A stretch of DNA of 17,069 bases from Rhizobium sp. GTDB taxonomy: Bacteria > Pseudomonadota > Alphaproteobacteria > Rhizobiales > Rhizobiaceae. The stretch spans positions 26,939-44,007 of the forward strand of contig DNPN01000275.1 of the NCBI GenBank assembly GCA_003501385.1. The letters run 5' to 3'. The translations under genes and the position numbers were made by a program. Each line of letters begins with the position of its first letter. Position 1 is the stretch's first letter. This document shows positions 7,711-15,312 of the stretch, in pieces. The notes below the pieces were generated by a model. It was given only the letters and a program-made list of their open reading frames with translations, was not told the DNA's origin and searched no databases.

Positions 7711-7860
7711 GACGGCGCCTGTTCGACAGGCTGGAAATAGTCCGGTGCGGCCGACCCAAACAGGGGGCCAATTCCGGAGCTGTCCCAAAGGCCATTGGAG
7801 CCGCCCGGAAGGGTGCGCTCTGGCGCTTCGTACATACAACGAAACGAAGCATGGAGGCCA
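7711..7860 (+). promoter_or_regulatory. Structured cbiX leader; possible degenerate cobalamin riboswitch
   Basis: The 267-bp gap before cbiX has no gene. It holds, in order, a GCCTGT-TCG-ACAGGC hairpin (7717-7731) and GGAAATAGTCCGGTG (7733-7747). Then come AATTCCGGAGCTGTCCC (7770-7786), a B12-box-like GCCATTGG (7791-7798), CGGAAGGG (7806-7813) and AAGCATGGAGGCC (7847-7859). Each resembles a conserved cobalamin-riboswitch block in the right order (GGGAA..CGGTG, CCGG.GCTG.CCC, GCCACTGG, CGGGAAGG, AGCC.GGAGACC). The core GCAACTGT is not recognisable, and the spacing between the CCC block and the B12 box is much too short. GCTTCGT/ACGAAGC (7825-7831 and 7844-7850) forms a hairpin that abuts the ribosome site GGAGG (7853-7857), a layout suited to translational control. 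Confidence 0.35.
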
Positions 7861-7866
7861 AATCTT

Positions 7867-9153
7867 ATGGCGGAAAAACTCGGAATCATGGTCTGTGGCC
7901 ACGGCAGTCGCAACCAGAATGCTGCGCGCGAATTTGCAGTGATTGCAGAAGGTCTGCGCACGCGAAACCCCGATATGCCAGTGGAATATGGCTATCTGGA
8001 ATTTTGCAATCCGGTGATTTCCGCGGGCCTTGATAGCCTGCGCGAACAAGGTGTGACCCGGGTTTTGGCCGTGCCGGGCATGCTGTTTGCTGCGGGCCAT
8101 GCCAAAAATGATATTCCATCGGTGCTCAATACCTATCAGGCGCAAAATCCGGGCATGGTGATCAATTATGGCCGCGAGCTGGGCATTGATCTGAAAATGA
8201 TCCGCGCCGCTGGCGATCGCATTCAAACCGCCGTCGATGAGGCCAATGTCGCCCATGGCGTGGTGGATAAGCACGAAACGCTGTTGATGGTGGTGGGGCG
8301 CGGCTCGTCCGATCCCGATGCCAATTCCAATGTCTCAAAGGTCATGCGGATGCTGTGGGAAGGCATGGGCTTTGGCTGGGGCGAGACCTGCTATTCCGGC
8401 GTGACCTTTCCGCTGGTGGAGCCGGGCCTGAACCATGCCGCCAAGCTGGGTTACAAGCGCATTATCGTGTTTCCGTACTTCCTTTTCACCGGCGTGCTGG
8501 TCAAGCGCATTTATAGCTATACCGATGAGGTGGCGGCGCGCCATCCTGAGATTCAGTTCGTCAAGGCCAGCTATCTCAATGATCATCCGCTGGTGCTGGA
8601 TGCTTTTCAGGATCGGGTGAAGGAAATTCTGGAAGGCGCTGCGGTGATGAACTGTCAGCTGTGCAAATACCGTGAACAGGTGCTGGGCTTCGAGGCTGCC
8701 ATCGGTCAACCGCAGGAGAGCCACCATCACCACGTTGAGGGCATTGGCGGCGGTCTGGAAAACTGTCCATGCAAGGGCGATTGTGATGCGTCTTGTCGCG
8801 ATGAGGATTTCTGCAAGCTGCACGGTTTGCCTTTCACGCCTTTGCACTCCCATGCCGAACCCGGCCCGCTGGAGCCGGTGTTTGATTATGCCGCCTCCAC
8901 CACGCTTGGCGGCAAATATGGGCATCTGCTCAACGCCACGCCCGATGCAGAGCTGGATGCGGTGATGAATGCGCCTTCCAGCGGCAAGGCGCATGGGCAT
9001 GAGCACGGACCCAATTGCGGCTGTGGGCATGACCACCATCATGATCACGGGCATGATCATGGCCATTCCCATGACCACGGACACACTCACACCCATGCGC
9101 CCTATCCCCATGCGGATCATCCTTTGGGGCCAAAATCGATGAAGAAGAGCTGA
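7867..9153 (+). CDS. cbiX: Sirohydrochlorin cobaltochelatase CbiX, long Fe-S/His-rich form
   Basis: Inserts Co2+ into sirohydrochlorin, the first committed step of cobalt-early B12 synthesis. The 428-residue protein has two tandem chelatase halves (about 1-120 and 130-255). Active-site histidines are His12 (VCGHGSR) and His78 (AAGHAKND). The C-terminal extension matches the long CbiX known from Bacillus megaterium, with the MxCxxC motif MNCQLC (Met261, Cys263, Cys266) associated with an iron-sulfur cluster there. A further Cys cluster (Cys300, 302, 306, 310, 316) follows, then a His-rich tail (about 376-420, HDHHHDHGHDHGHSHDHGH) likely to store or deliver metal. The ATG at 7867 follows GGAGG at 9 nt. 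The upstream in-frame TTG at 7795 falls in the structured leader and is unlikely. First gene of the operon; the next starts within 3 nt. Confidence 0.93.
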   Translation: MAEKLGIMVCGHGSRNQNAAREFAVIAEGLRTRNPDMPVEYGYLEFCNPVISAGLDSLREQGVTRVLAVPGMLFAAGHAKNDIPSVLNTYQAQNPGMVINYGRELGIDLKMIRAAGDRIQTAVDEANVAHGVVDKHETLLMVVGRGSSDPDANSNVSKVMRMLWEGMGFGWGETCYSGVTFPLVEPGLNHAAKLGYKRIIVFPYFLFTGVLVKRIYSYTDEVAARHPEIQFVKASYLNDHPLVLDAFQDRVKEILEGAAVMNCQLCKYREQVLGFEAAIGQPQESHHHHVEGIGGGLENCPCKGDCDASCRDEDFCKLHGLPFTPLHSHAEPGPLEPVFDYAASTTLGGKYGHLLNATPDAELDAVMNAPSSGKAHGHEHGPNCGCGHDHHHDHGHDHGHSHDHGHTHTHAPYPHADHPLGPKSMKKS

Positions 9154-9156
9154 TTG

Positions 9157-10722
9157 GTGCTGTTCGACCGCATCCTGATTGTCGACTGGTCTGGAGCCAG
9201 CGTGCCAGTGAAGGGCAAAAATTCTATATGGGCCTGCCTTTTTGCACGGGGACAGGCGGGGTTTGCCCTATCGTGGCTGGAAAACTTCCCGACCCGCGCA
9301 GCCTTTATGCGCCGGTTTGAACATGAGGTTGCAAGCGCTCTGGCTGCTGATAAACGCCTTTTGGCGGGGTTTGATTTCGCCTTTGGCTATCCGACAGGCA
9401 CAGCAGAGCGCGCAAGCGGGAAGAGCGATTGGCAGGCCCTTTGGCGCGCCATCGCCAATGATGTGCAGGATGGAGATGACAATGCCAACAATCGGTTTGA
9501 AATGGCGGCGCGGTGGAACCGCGACTATTTCACCGACGGAGCGCGATTTTGGGGCAGGCCGCACACTGTTGTTTTAGATGATCTGGCCGAGACCAAGCCT
9601 GCTGCCCCGTCCATCCAGCCTTTTGCCTTTCGCATGTCCGAACGCCATGCAAAAGGCGCAAAGTCCGTTTGGCAATTGGCCTACGCCGGATCGGTAGGCA
9701 GCCAAAGCCTTCTGGGCATTGCCCGTCTTTCTCGCTTTCTCGACCAGCATCCCCATCGCGACAAGATCGCGGTATGGCCATTTGAAACCGGGTTTTCCAC
9801 TGGTTTCAAACAGCCTGTGGTGTTGGCAGAGATATATCCCTCATTGTTTACGGTGCCATTGGGTGACGGGGATGTTAAAGACGCGGCCCAGGTGCGCCAT
9901 GTCGCAGAAGCATTTGCGCGATTTGATGACGCCGGGGTGTTGGGCGCATTGTTTACGCGCCCAATCAATTTGAGTGACGCGGAGGTGGGTGCCGCGTTGA
10001 AAGAAGAGGGATGGATTTTGGGGATCGGGCATGAAAATTTGACGTTTGCGGCAGAAGGCAACGGGGTGCCAGAAACCACAATCGCGCCGCTGGACTATAT
10101 TCGCGATCCGGCGGAAATTTATCGTCAATCGTTTTTAACCATACGCTCTGAAGCCAATCTTGATCGTTTTCCAAACCTCATGCAACCTTTGGTTGTTCGG
10201 TTGATCCATGCCTGCGGCATGGTCGATCTGGCCGATGATATTGTTTTCTCATCGGGCGCATTTGAGGCCGGGGCGATGGCCTTGGCAGATGGTGCGAAGA
10301 TTTTTTGTGATTCAGAAATGGTGCATCATGGCATTATTCGTCGCCTGCTGCCCGCTAACAATGACGTGCAATGCTTGCTCAATGATGTGCGGGTGCGCCC
10401 GCTTGCAGCGTGGAACCGCAACACACGCTCTGCCGCGCAGGTGGACCTCTGGGCCAACCAGATGGAGGGTGCGGTGATTGTTATTGGCAATGCGCCAACG
10501 GCACTGTTTCGCCTGCTGGAGATTCTGGATCAAGGCGCTGTAAAACCTTCGCTTATTCTCGGTTTTCCGGTGGGCTTTGTCGGCGCTGCGGAAAGCAAGG
10601 CAGAGCTTGCGGCCAACAGCCGGGGTGTTCCTTTCATTGCCGTGCAGGGGCGCCGCGGTGGCTCTGCCATGGCGGCTGCGGCTGTGAATGCGCTGGCCGG
10701 AGGGCTTGGCACCAATGACTGA
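9157..10722 (+). CDS. cobH: Fusion: DUF429-like RNase-H-fold domain + precorrin-8X methylmutase (CobH/CbiC)
   Basis: The C-terminal part (about 313-521, a full-length CobH of about 209 residues) moves the C11 methyl to C12, giving (cobalt-)hydrogenobyrinic or cobyrinic acid. Its catalytic His351 is in RLIHACGMVDLADDIVFSSG, and the closing block ILGFPVGFVGAAESK is present. The N-terminal part (about 1-300) is not needed for that reaction. It shows IVDWSGAS (Asp10), AGFDFAFGYPTG (Asp73), PFETG (Glu210), LAEIYPS (Glu225) and KDAAQVRHVAEAF (Asp242). This order of acidic motifs resembles DUF429 predicted RNase-H-like proteins. Its role is unknown to me. I chose GTG at 9157 because GAAGAAGAG is 7 nt upstream; TTG at 9154 abuts the cbiX stop and is also possible. 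The stop overlaps cobL by 8 nt. The CobH call is certain; the N-terminal family is moderately sure. Confidence 0.88.
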   Translation: MLFDRILIVDWSGASVPVKGKNSIWACLFARGQAGFALSWLENFPTRAAFMRRFEHEVASALAADKRLLAGFDFAFGYPTGTAERASGKSDWQALWRAIANDVQDGDDNANNRFEMAARWNRDYFTDGARFWGRPHTVVLDDLAETKPAAPSIQPFAFRMSERHAKGAKSVWQLAYAGSVGSQSLLGIARLSRFLDQHPHRDKIAVWPFETGFSTGFKQPVVLAEIYPSLFTVPLGDGDVKDAAQVRHVAEAFARFDDAGVLGALFTRPINLSDAEVGAALKEEGWILGIGHENLTFAAEGNGVPETTIAPLDYIRDPAEIYRQSFLTIRSEANLDRFPNLMQPLVVRLIHACGMVDLADDIVFSSGAFEAGAMALADGAKIFCDSEMVHHGIIRRLLPANNDVQCLLNDVRVRPLAAWNRNTRSAAQVDLWANQMEGAVIVIGNAPTALFRLLEILDQGAVKPSLILGFPVGFVGAAESKAELAANSRGVPFIAVQGRRGGSAMAAAAVNALAGGLGTND

Positions 10723-11929
10723 ACCGTGGCTGACCATCATTGGCATTGGCGACAATGGCTTGCAAAGCCTGACATCGCCTCAGCTTGCGCATTTAAAAGA
10801 TGCACGGGTGCTGGTGGTGGGGGAGCGGTTAGAAGATGTTGTTCAGGGAGCCATTCCCAATGTTACCCGAATTTTGACATGGGGTGCGGGCTTTCGGCCA
10901 ACGCTGGATGAGATTTTGAAGATGCGCGGCACGCCCGTCACAGTGCTGGCCACGGGTGATCCGATGCACTTTGGCATTGGAGCGACGTTGCGGCGTTATG
11001 TTGACGCCAATGAAATGCGGGTGATGCCAAGCCCATCGGCCTTTTCACTGGCTGCTGCGCGTCTGGGCTGGCCGTTGCAGGCGGTGGCACACATTTCGCT
11101 GCATGGCAGGCCCGTTGCCCATCTCAATCGCCATATTTTGCCGGGTGCCCGTGTTGTTGCGCTGACCTCTGATGGGCAAACCGTGCGGGACGCTGCAACG
11201 TTATTGGTCAAGCGTCGTTTTGGCGCGTCCGTTTTGCATGTGCTGGAGCATATGGGGGGCGAGCAAGAGCGTATCGTTCATCACACGGCGCAAGAACTGT
11301 TGGCCTTGAACATAGAATTAAGCGATTTCAACACTATCGCCATTGATTGCGCCAGTGATGGCCCCTTGCAGTCACCCGTGCCGGGTCTACCGGATGACGC
11401 CTTTCGTCACGACGGGCAACTCACCAAACGTGAGATACGTGCCGTTACGTTATCTGCCCTTGCACCTTTTCCCAATGCTTTGCTCTGGGATGTTGGCGCT
11501 GGCTGTGGCTCGGTTGCCGTGGAATGGCTGCGGGCGGGCATGGGCACGCGCGCCATTGCCATTGAACCCAAGCCTGAGCGGGTTGCCATGATCCGGGAAA
11601 ATACAGAGGTGCTTGGCGTGCCGGATCTGGATATTGTTGAAGCCGAAGCGCCGGAGGCGTTGGCCCAGCTTGAGACACCGGACGTGATTTTCATTGGCGG
11701 CGGCATCACCACCGAAGGACTGTTTGATGCCTGCTGGAATGCGTTGAAGCCCGGCGGTCGGCTGGTGGCCAATGCGGTGACGCTGGAAGGCGAGGCACGG
11801 CTTGTGACTTTGCGTGGGCAACATGGTGGCGAGATGAGCCGGATTGCGGTGTCGCGTGCGGCACCCGTTGGTCGGTTCTGTGGCTGGAAGTCGCTAATGC
11901 CGGTGACAATGTGGAGTGTTGTGAAGTGA
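10715..11929 (+). CDS. cobL: Precorrin-6Y C5,15-methyltransferase (decarboxylating), CbiE-CbiT fusion
   Basis: Methylates C5 and C15 of the corrin ring and removes the C12 acetate carboxyl. The 404-residue protein joins two methyltransferases. An N-terminal CbiE-type tetrapyrrole methylase (about 1-200) has IIGIGDNGLQSL, TGDPMHFGIG (80-89) and PSPSAFSLAAARLGW. A C-terminal CbiT-type Rossmann domain (about 225-404) has the SAM-binding loop DVGAGCG (259-265) and acidic AIAIEPKPER. The length matches CobL of aerobic producers. The ATG at 10715 lies inside the end of cobH (8-nt overlap) with GGAGGG at 10699-10704, so I prefer it to the upstream in-frame ATG at 10688. The end overlaps cobI by 4 nt (GTGA). 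Confidence 0.95.
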   Translation: MTEPWLTIIGIGDNGLQSLTSPQLAHLKDARVLVVGERLEDVVQGAIPNVTRILTWGAGFRPTLDEILKMRGTPVTVLATGDPMHFGIGATLRRYVDANEMRVMPSPSAFSLAAARLGWPLQAVAHISLHGRPVAHLNRHILPGARVVALTSDGQTVRDAATLLVKRRFGASVLHVLEHMGGEQERIVHHTAQELLALNIELSDFNTIAIDCASDGPLQSPVPGLPDDAFRHDGQLTKREIRAVTLSALAPFPNALLWDVGAGCGSVAVEWLRAGMGTRAIAIEPKPERVAMIRENTEVLGVPDLDIVEAEAPEALAQLETPDVIFIGGGITTEGLFDACWNALKPGGRLVANAVTLEGEARLVTLRGQHGGEMSRIAVSRAAPVGRFCGWKSLMPVTMWSVVK

Positions 11930-12663
11930 GCGGTAAACTCTTCGGCCTTGGCCTTGGCCCCGGTGATCCCGAACTGATCACGCTGAAGGCGCATCGCATT
12001 CTGACATCCGCACCGGTGATTGCTTATCCGGCACCCGATACCGGCCCAAGCTTCGCCCGCCAGATAGCCGCACCTTACCTCCGCGCCGATCAGCTTGAAG
12101 TGCCGATGATTGTGCCGATGCGGGTGGAGCGGTTTCCAGCGCAGAATATTTATGATGCGGCGGCCATCACGCTCTCGCACCATCTGGATGCCGGGTCTGA
12201 TGTGGCAGTGCTGTGTGAAGGTGATCCCTTCTTCTATGGCTCTTTCATGTATCTGTTTGAGAGGCTGGCGCATCGCTATCCCACGGAAGTGGTTCCCGGC
12301 GTCTCCTCGATGATGGCCGCCGCTGCCGCCTATGGCAGGCCGCTTGCGGCACGCAATGATGTACTGAGCGTGCTGCCTGGACCGCTTGATGATGATGCCT
12401 TGCAGTCGCGTATTGAAAGTGCTTCGGCTGTCGCGATCATCAAGCTTGGTCGGCATTTTCCCCGCATTCGGGCGCTGATTGATGCCATGGGGCTCACAGA
12501 TAGTGCCGGGTATGTTGAGCGTGTCTCACTTGCCACTGAACGCCTGATGCCGCTCGGCGAGGTGGCAGAAGACGTAGCCCCCTATTTCTCGATGATCCTG
12601 ATTTACAAAGGTGCTGAAGGCTGGGCGCGTGGCTTGGCTCCAGCACCGGAAAGACCTCTATGA
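11926..12663 (+). CDS. cobI: Precorrin-2 / cobalt-factor II C20-methyltransferase
   Basis: Adds the C20 methyl group to precorrin-2 or cobalt-factor II using SAM. The 245-residue protein has the usual length and motifs of the CobI/CbiL family: GLGLGPGDPELITLKA at the N-terminus, CEGDPFFYGSFMYLFERL, the VVPGVSSMMAAAAA pocket, and ERVSLATE near the end. The start is taken as GTG at 11926, which shares GTGA with the cobL stop and has GGAG 9 nt upstream (11913-11916). A second in-frame GTG at 11911 would add five residues. The end shares ATGA with the next gene. CobI and CbiL cannot be told apart by eye; a CbiX start to the pathway would mean the substrate already carries cobalt. Confidence 0.94.
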   Translation: MSGKLFGLGLGPGDPELITLKAHRILTSAPVIAYPAPDTGPSFARQIAAPYLRADQLEVPMIVPMRVERFPAQNIYDAAAITLSHHLDAGSDVAVLCEGDPFFYGSFMYLFERLAHRYPTEVVPGVSSMMAAAAAYGRPLAARNDVLSVLPGPLDDDALQSRIESASAVAIIKLGRHFPRIRALIDAMGLTDSAGYVERVSLATERLMPLGEVAEDVAPYFSMILIYKGAEGWARGLAPAPERPL

Positions 12664-14489
12664 GCTTGCTTGCCAAACCCGCCATTCTCATTCTTTCGCC
12701 CACAGCACTGCCATTGGCGCAACGTATTGCAGCGGCAATCGGTGGCGATGTGCATGGTGCAGCCTTCCGCGTGGAGGGTGCAGATTATTGTTTTGAGGAT
12801 GTAAAAGGCCACATCCGCAGCTTGTTTTCAGAAGGGCGTCCCATTGTTGCCATCATGGCCTCTGGTGCATTGATCCGGCTGCTGGCACCGCTGCTGAGCG
12901 ATAAGCAATCAGAACCGCCGGTGCTGTGCGTGTCGGAAGATGGCGCGTCGGTGGTGCCGCTGCTGGGGGGGCATCATGGGGCCAATGATCTGGCCCGCAC
13001 CCTTGCCGACAGTTTGATGGCCCATGCCGCCATTACCACGGCAGGCGATTTGCGCTTTGGCGTGGCGCTGGATGCACCGCCAGAGGGTTATGTGTTGGCT
13101 AATCCCGAGCAGGCCAAATCGGTTATGGCCGAGCTTGTAGCGGGTGCATCTGTGAAACTTGAAGGGCAGGCGGATTGGCTCTCCGCGTCCCGTCTTCCCT
13201 TCGCCGATAATGGCAAAGTCACGTTGACCATTACGGATCAGGCCAAAACGCCGGCTCCGCTGGAACTGGTCTATCATCCGAAAACACTGGTGCTCGGCAT
13301 GGGCTGTGAACGTCATGCATCGGTTGATGAAGCTATTGCCCTTGCCGAACAAGCCTTGCAACACAGCGGCTTTGCCACGCAAAGCCTTGCCGCCATTGCC
13401 TCCATTGATGTGAAAGCCGACGAGACGGCTATTCAGGCCGTGGCCGCACATTTTGGCGTGGCGGCCCGGTTTTTCACGGCGGAACGGCTGGAAGCAGAAG
13501 CGTTCCGCCTGCAAAATCCATCCGATGTGGTGTTTGCGGAAGTTGGCTGCCACGGCGTGGCAGAAGGTGCTGCCCTTGCCAGTGTGGGTGCCGATGGCGC
13601 GCTGGCATTTGCCAAAATCAAATCCAAGGGCGTCACCGCTGCCATTGGCCGTGCAATCCATGTGATTGATCCGCAAACCCTTGGCCGTGCCCGTGGCAAG
13701 CTGTTTGTGGTCGGTATAGGGCCGGGGTCTGATGGTTGGCGCTCGCCAGAAGTCTCAGCCATGGTCTCTACATCGAGCGATCTGGTTGGCTATTCGCTCT
13801 ATCTCGATCTGCTTGGGCCTTTGGCAGCGGGCAAGGTCCGGCATGATTTTGATCTGGGCAAGGAAGAGGCCCGCGTGGTGCATGCCATGGAACTGGCCGG
13901 CGAGGGCAAAAGCGTGGCGCTGGTCTGCTCCGGCGATGCGGGCATTTATGCCATGGCAACTCTGGTGTTTGAGCTGTTTGACAAGGGCGGCATTACCGAT
14001 GCCGCAAAACGGATTGAAGTACAGGTCTCCCCCGGTATCTCTGCCTTGCAAGGTGCCGCTGCGCGCATCGGTGCCCCATTGGGGCATGATTTCTGTACCA
14101 TCTCGCTCTCCGACCTGCTGACCCCATGGGAGCATATTCAGCGCCGGGTGAAGGCGGCAGGCGAGGGCGATTTTGTCATCGCCTTTTATAATCCGGTTTC
14201 CATGAAGCGGCGCACGCAATTGGCCTATGCCCGCGATGAGCTGTTGAAATATCGCCCCGGCGATACGCCAGTGATCCTTGCCACCAATCTTGGCCGTCCG
14301 GGAGAATTGGTGCGCACTGTGCCGCTCAACGCCTTGAATGTGGATGATGTGGATATGCTCACCGTGGTCGTCGTCGGCTCATCCGAGAGCCGCACCGTGA
14401 CCACGGGGGACGGAAAAACGTGGGTTTATACGCCGCGCGGCTATTCCGGCAAGGCAGATACAGGCATGCAGAAGGAAGCACAGTCATGA
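12660..14489 (+). CDS. cbiG-cobJ: Fusion: cobalt-precorrin-5A hydrolase (CbiG) + precorrin-3B C17-methyltransferase (CobJ/CbiH)
   Basis: Bifunctional 609-residue corrin enzyme. Residues about 1-340 are CbiG: the N-terminal part has VAIMASGALIRLLAPLL and VPLLGGHHGANDLARTLA, the middle is a variable linker domain, and the C-terminal part has LVLGMGCERHASVDEA and FAEVGCHGVAEGAALASVGA. CbiG opens the ring-A lactone and releases the C20 two-carbon unit as acetaldehyde in the cobalt-early route. Residues about 346-609 are CobJ/CbiH: FVVGIGPGSDGWRSPEV, CSGDAGIYAMATLVFEL, SPGISALQGAAARIGAPLGH and AFYNPVSMKRR. CobJ/CbiH methylates C17 and contracts the ring. The two activities act at nearby pathway steps, so fusion is sensible; similar CbiG-CobJ fusions are known. 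ATGA overlaps link it to cobI upstream and cobM downstream. Confidence 0.94.
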   Translation: MSLLAKPAILILSPTALPLAQRIAAAIGGDVHGAAFRVEGADYCFEDVKGHIRSLFSEGRPIVAIMASGALIRLLAPLLSDKQSEPPVLCVSEDGASVVPLLGGHHGANDLARTLADSLMAHAAITTAGDLRFGVALDAPPEGYVLANPEQAKSVMAELVAGASVKLEGQADWLSASRLPFADNGKVTLTITDQAKTPAPLELVYHPKTLVLGMGCERHASVDEAIALAEQALQHSGFATQSLAAIASIDVKADETAIQAVAAHFGVAARFFTAERLEAEAFRLQNPSDVVFAEVGCHGVAEGAALASVGADGALAFAKIKSKGVTAAIGRAIHVIDPQTLGRARGKLFVVGIGPGSDGWRSPEVSAMVSTSSDLVGYSLYLDLLGPLAAGKVRHDFDLGKEEARVVHAMELAGEGKSVALVCSGDAGIYAMATLVFELFDKGGITDAAKRIEVQVSPGISALQGAAARIGAPLGHDFCTISLSDLLTPWEHIQRRVKAAGEGDFVIAFYNPVSMKRRTQLAYARDELLKYRPGDTPVILATNLGRPGELVRTVPLNALNVDDVDMLTVVVVGSSESRTVTTGDGKTWVYTPRGYSGKADTGMQKEAQS

Positions 14490-15262
14490 CCGTTTATTTC
14501 ATCGGGGCAGGCCCCGGCGCACCCGATCTGATCACCGTGCGTGGCTTGCGGCTGATTGAGCGATGCCCGGTCTGCCTTTATGCTGGTTCGCTGGTGCCGG
14601 AAGAGATTGTGCAGGCGGCACCTGAAGATGCGCTGGTGAAAGATACAGCCCCCATGCATCTTGACGAGATCATTGCCGAGATTGAGGCCGCCCATGCCAA
14701 GGGGCAGGATGTGGCGCGGGTACATTCCGGCGATCCCGCCATTTATGGGGCTGTGGCCGAGCAAATGCGAAGGCTGGACGCGCTGGATATTCCCTATGAT
14801 GTCGTACCCGGCGTGCCTGCCTTTGCTGCCACCGCTGCGCGTTTGAAAACTGAGCTGACGCTGCCCGAAATTGCCCAGACGGTGATCATCACCCGCACGG
14901 AAATGAAGGCGTCCTCCATGCCGGAGTTTGAAACGCTGGAGATTTTGGGCAAATCACGCGCCACACTGGCCATTCACCTGTCTATTCGCAATCTCGCCCA
15001 TATCCGCGAGACTTTGACGCCCTATTATGGCGAGGATTGCCCGGTGGTGATTGCTTACCGCGCCACTTGGCCGGATGAGCTGTTCATTCGCACCACGCTG
15101 AAAGACATGGCCGAAGAGGTGCGCAAAGCCAAGATTACCCGCACGGCGCTGATCATGGTGGGCAAAGTGTTTGGCAATGTGGAATTCCGCGATAGCGATC
15201 TCTACAATTCTGATTTTTCTCACGTTCTGCGCAATGTGGGCAAGAAAAAGAAGGTGAGTTAA
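14486..15262 (+). CDS. cobM: Precorrin-4 / cobalt-precorrin-4 C11-methyltransferase
   Basis: Methylates C11 of the contracted corrin intermediate using SAM. The 258-residue protein has the compact family length and motifs: FIGAGPGAPDLITVRGL at the N-terminus, CLYAGSLVPEEIV, RVHSGDPAIYGAVAEQM, VPGVPAFAATAARL and VVIAYRATWPDE. The ATG at 14486 shares ATGA with the stop of the CbiG-CobJ gene. Upstream in-frame starts would overlap that gene heavily and are unlikely. It is the last recognisable corrin gene of the cluster. A nucleoside hydrolase starts 50 bp downstream with no terminator between. Confidence 0.95.
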   Translation: MTVYFIGAGPGAPDLITVRGLRLIERCPVCLYAGSLVPEEIVQAAPEDALVKDTAPMHLDEIIAEIEAAHAKGQDVARVHSGDPAIYGAVAEQMRRLDALDIPYDVVPGVPAFAATAARLKTELTLPEIAQTVIITRTEMKASSMPEFETLEILGKSRATLAIHLSIRNLAHIRETLTPYYGEDCPVVIAYRATWPDELFIRTTLKDMAEEVRKAKITRTALIMVGKVFGNVEFRDSDLYNSDFSHVLRNVGKKKKVS

Positions 15263-15312
15263 GCGCGGTATCCATGTATTCTACGGGCAATAAAGAGATG
15301 AAGGATTGAGCC

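Noticed and set aside
7626..7961. 111-codon minus-strand open frame spanning the cbiX leader and start
   Set aside because: It overlaps the start of cbiX antisense, has no ribosome site I can support, and the leader shows RNA-structure-like repeats instead of coding character. A decayed gene cannot be fully excluded.
8985..9115. CAT/GAC-rich repetitive DNA that could be read as a tandem repeat or CRISPR-like array
   Set aside because: The units are irregular, without equal spacers, and are explained by alternating His and Asp/Gly codons of the CbiX tail.
8335..9120. 261-codon open frame on the minus strand across the cbiX 3' half
   Set aside because: It is the antisense of the His-rich, Cys-rich part of cbiX; the Met/Val/Ile-rich start simply mirrors CAT/CAC histidine codons. 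The plus-strand gene has clear family motifs.
11407..12456. 349-codon open frame on the minus strand opposite cobL and cobI
   Set aside because: Antisense shadow of two well-supported methyltransferase genes; the translation is Arg/His/Pro-rich with no recognisable domain.
12909..13676. 255-codon open frame on the minus strand opposite the CbiG domain
   Set aside because: Antisense of conserved CbiG coding sequence, with no convincing start site or domain.
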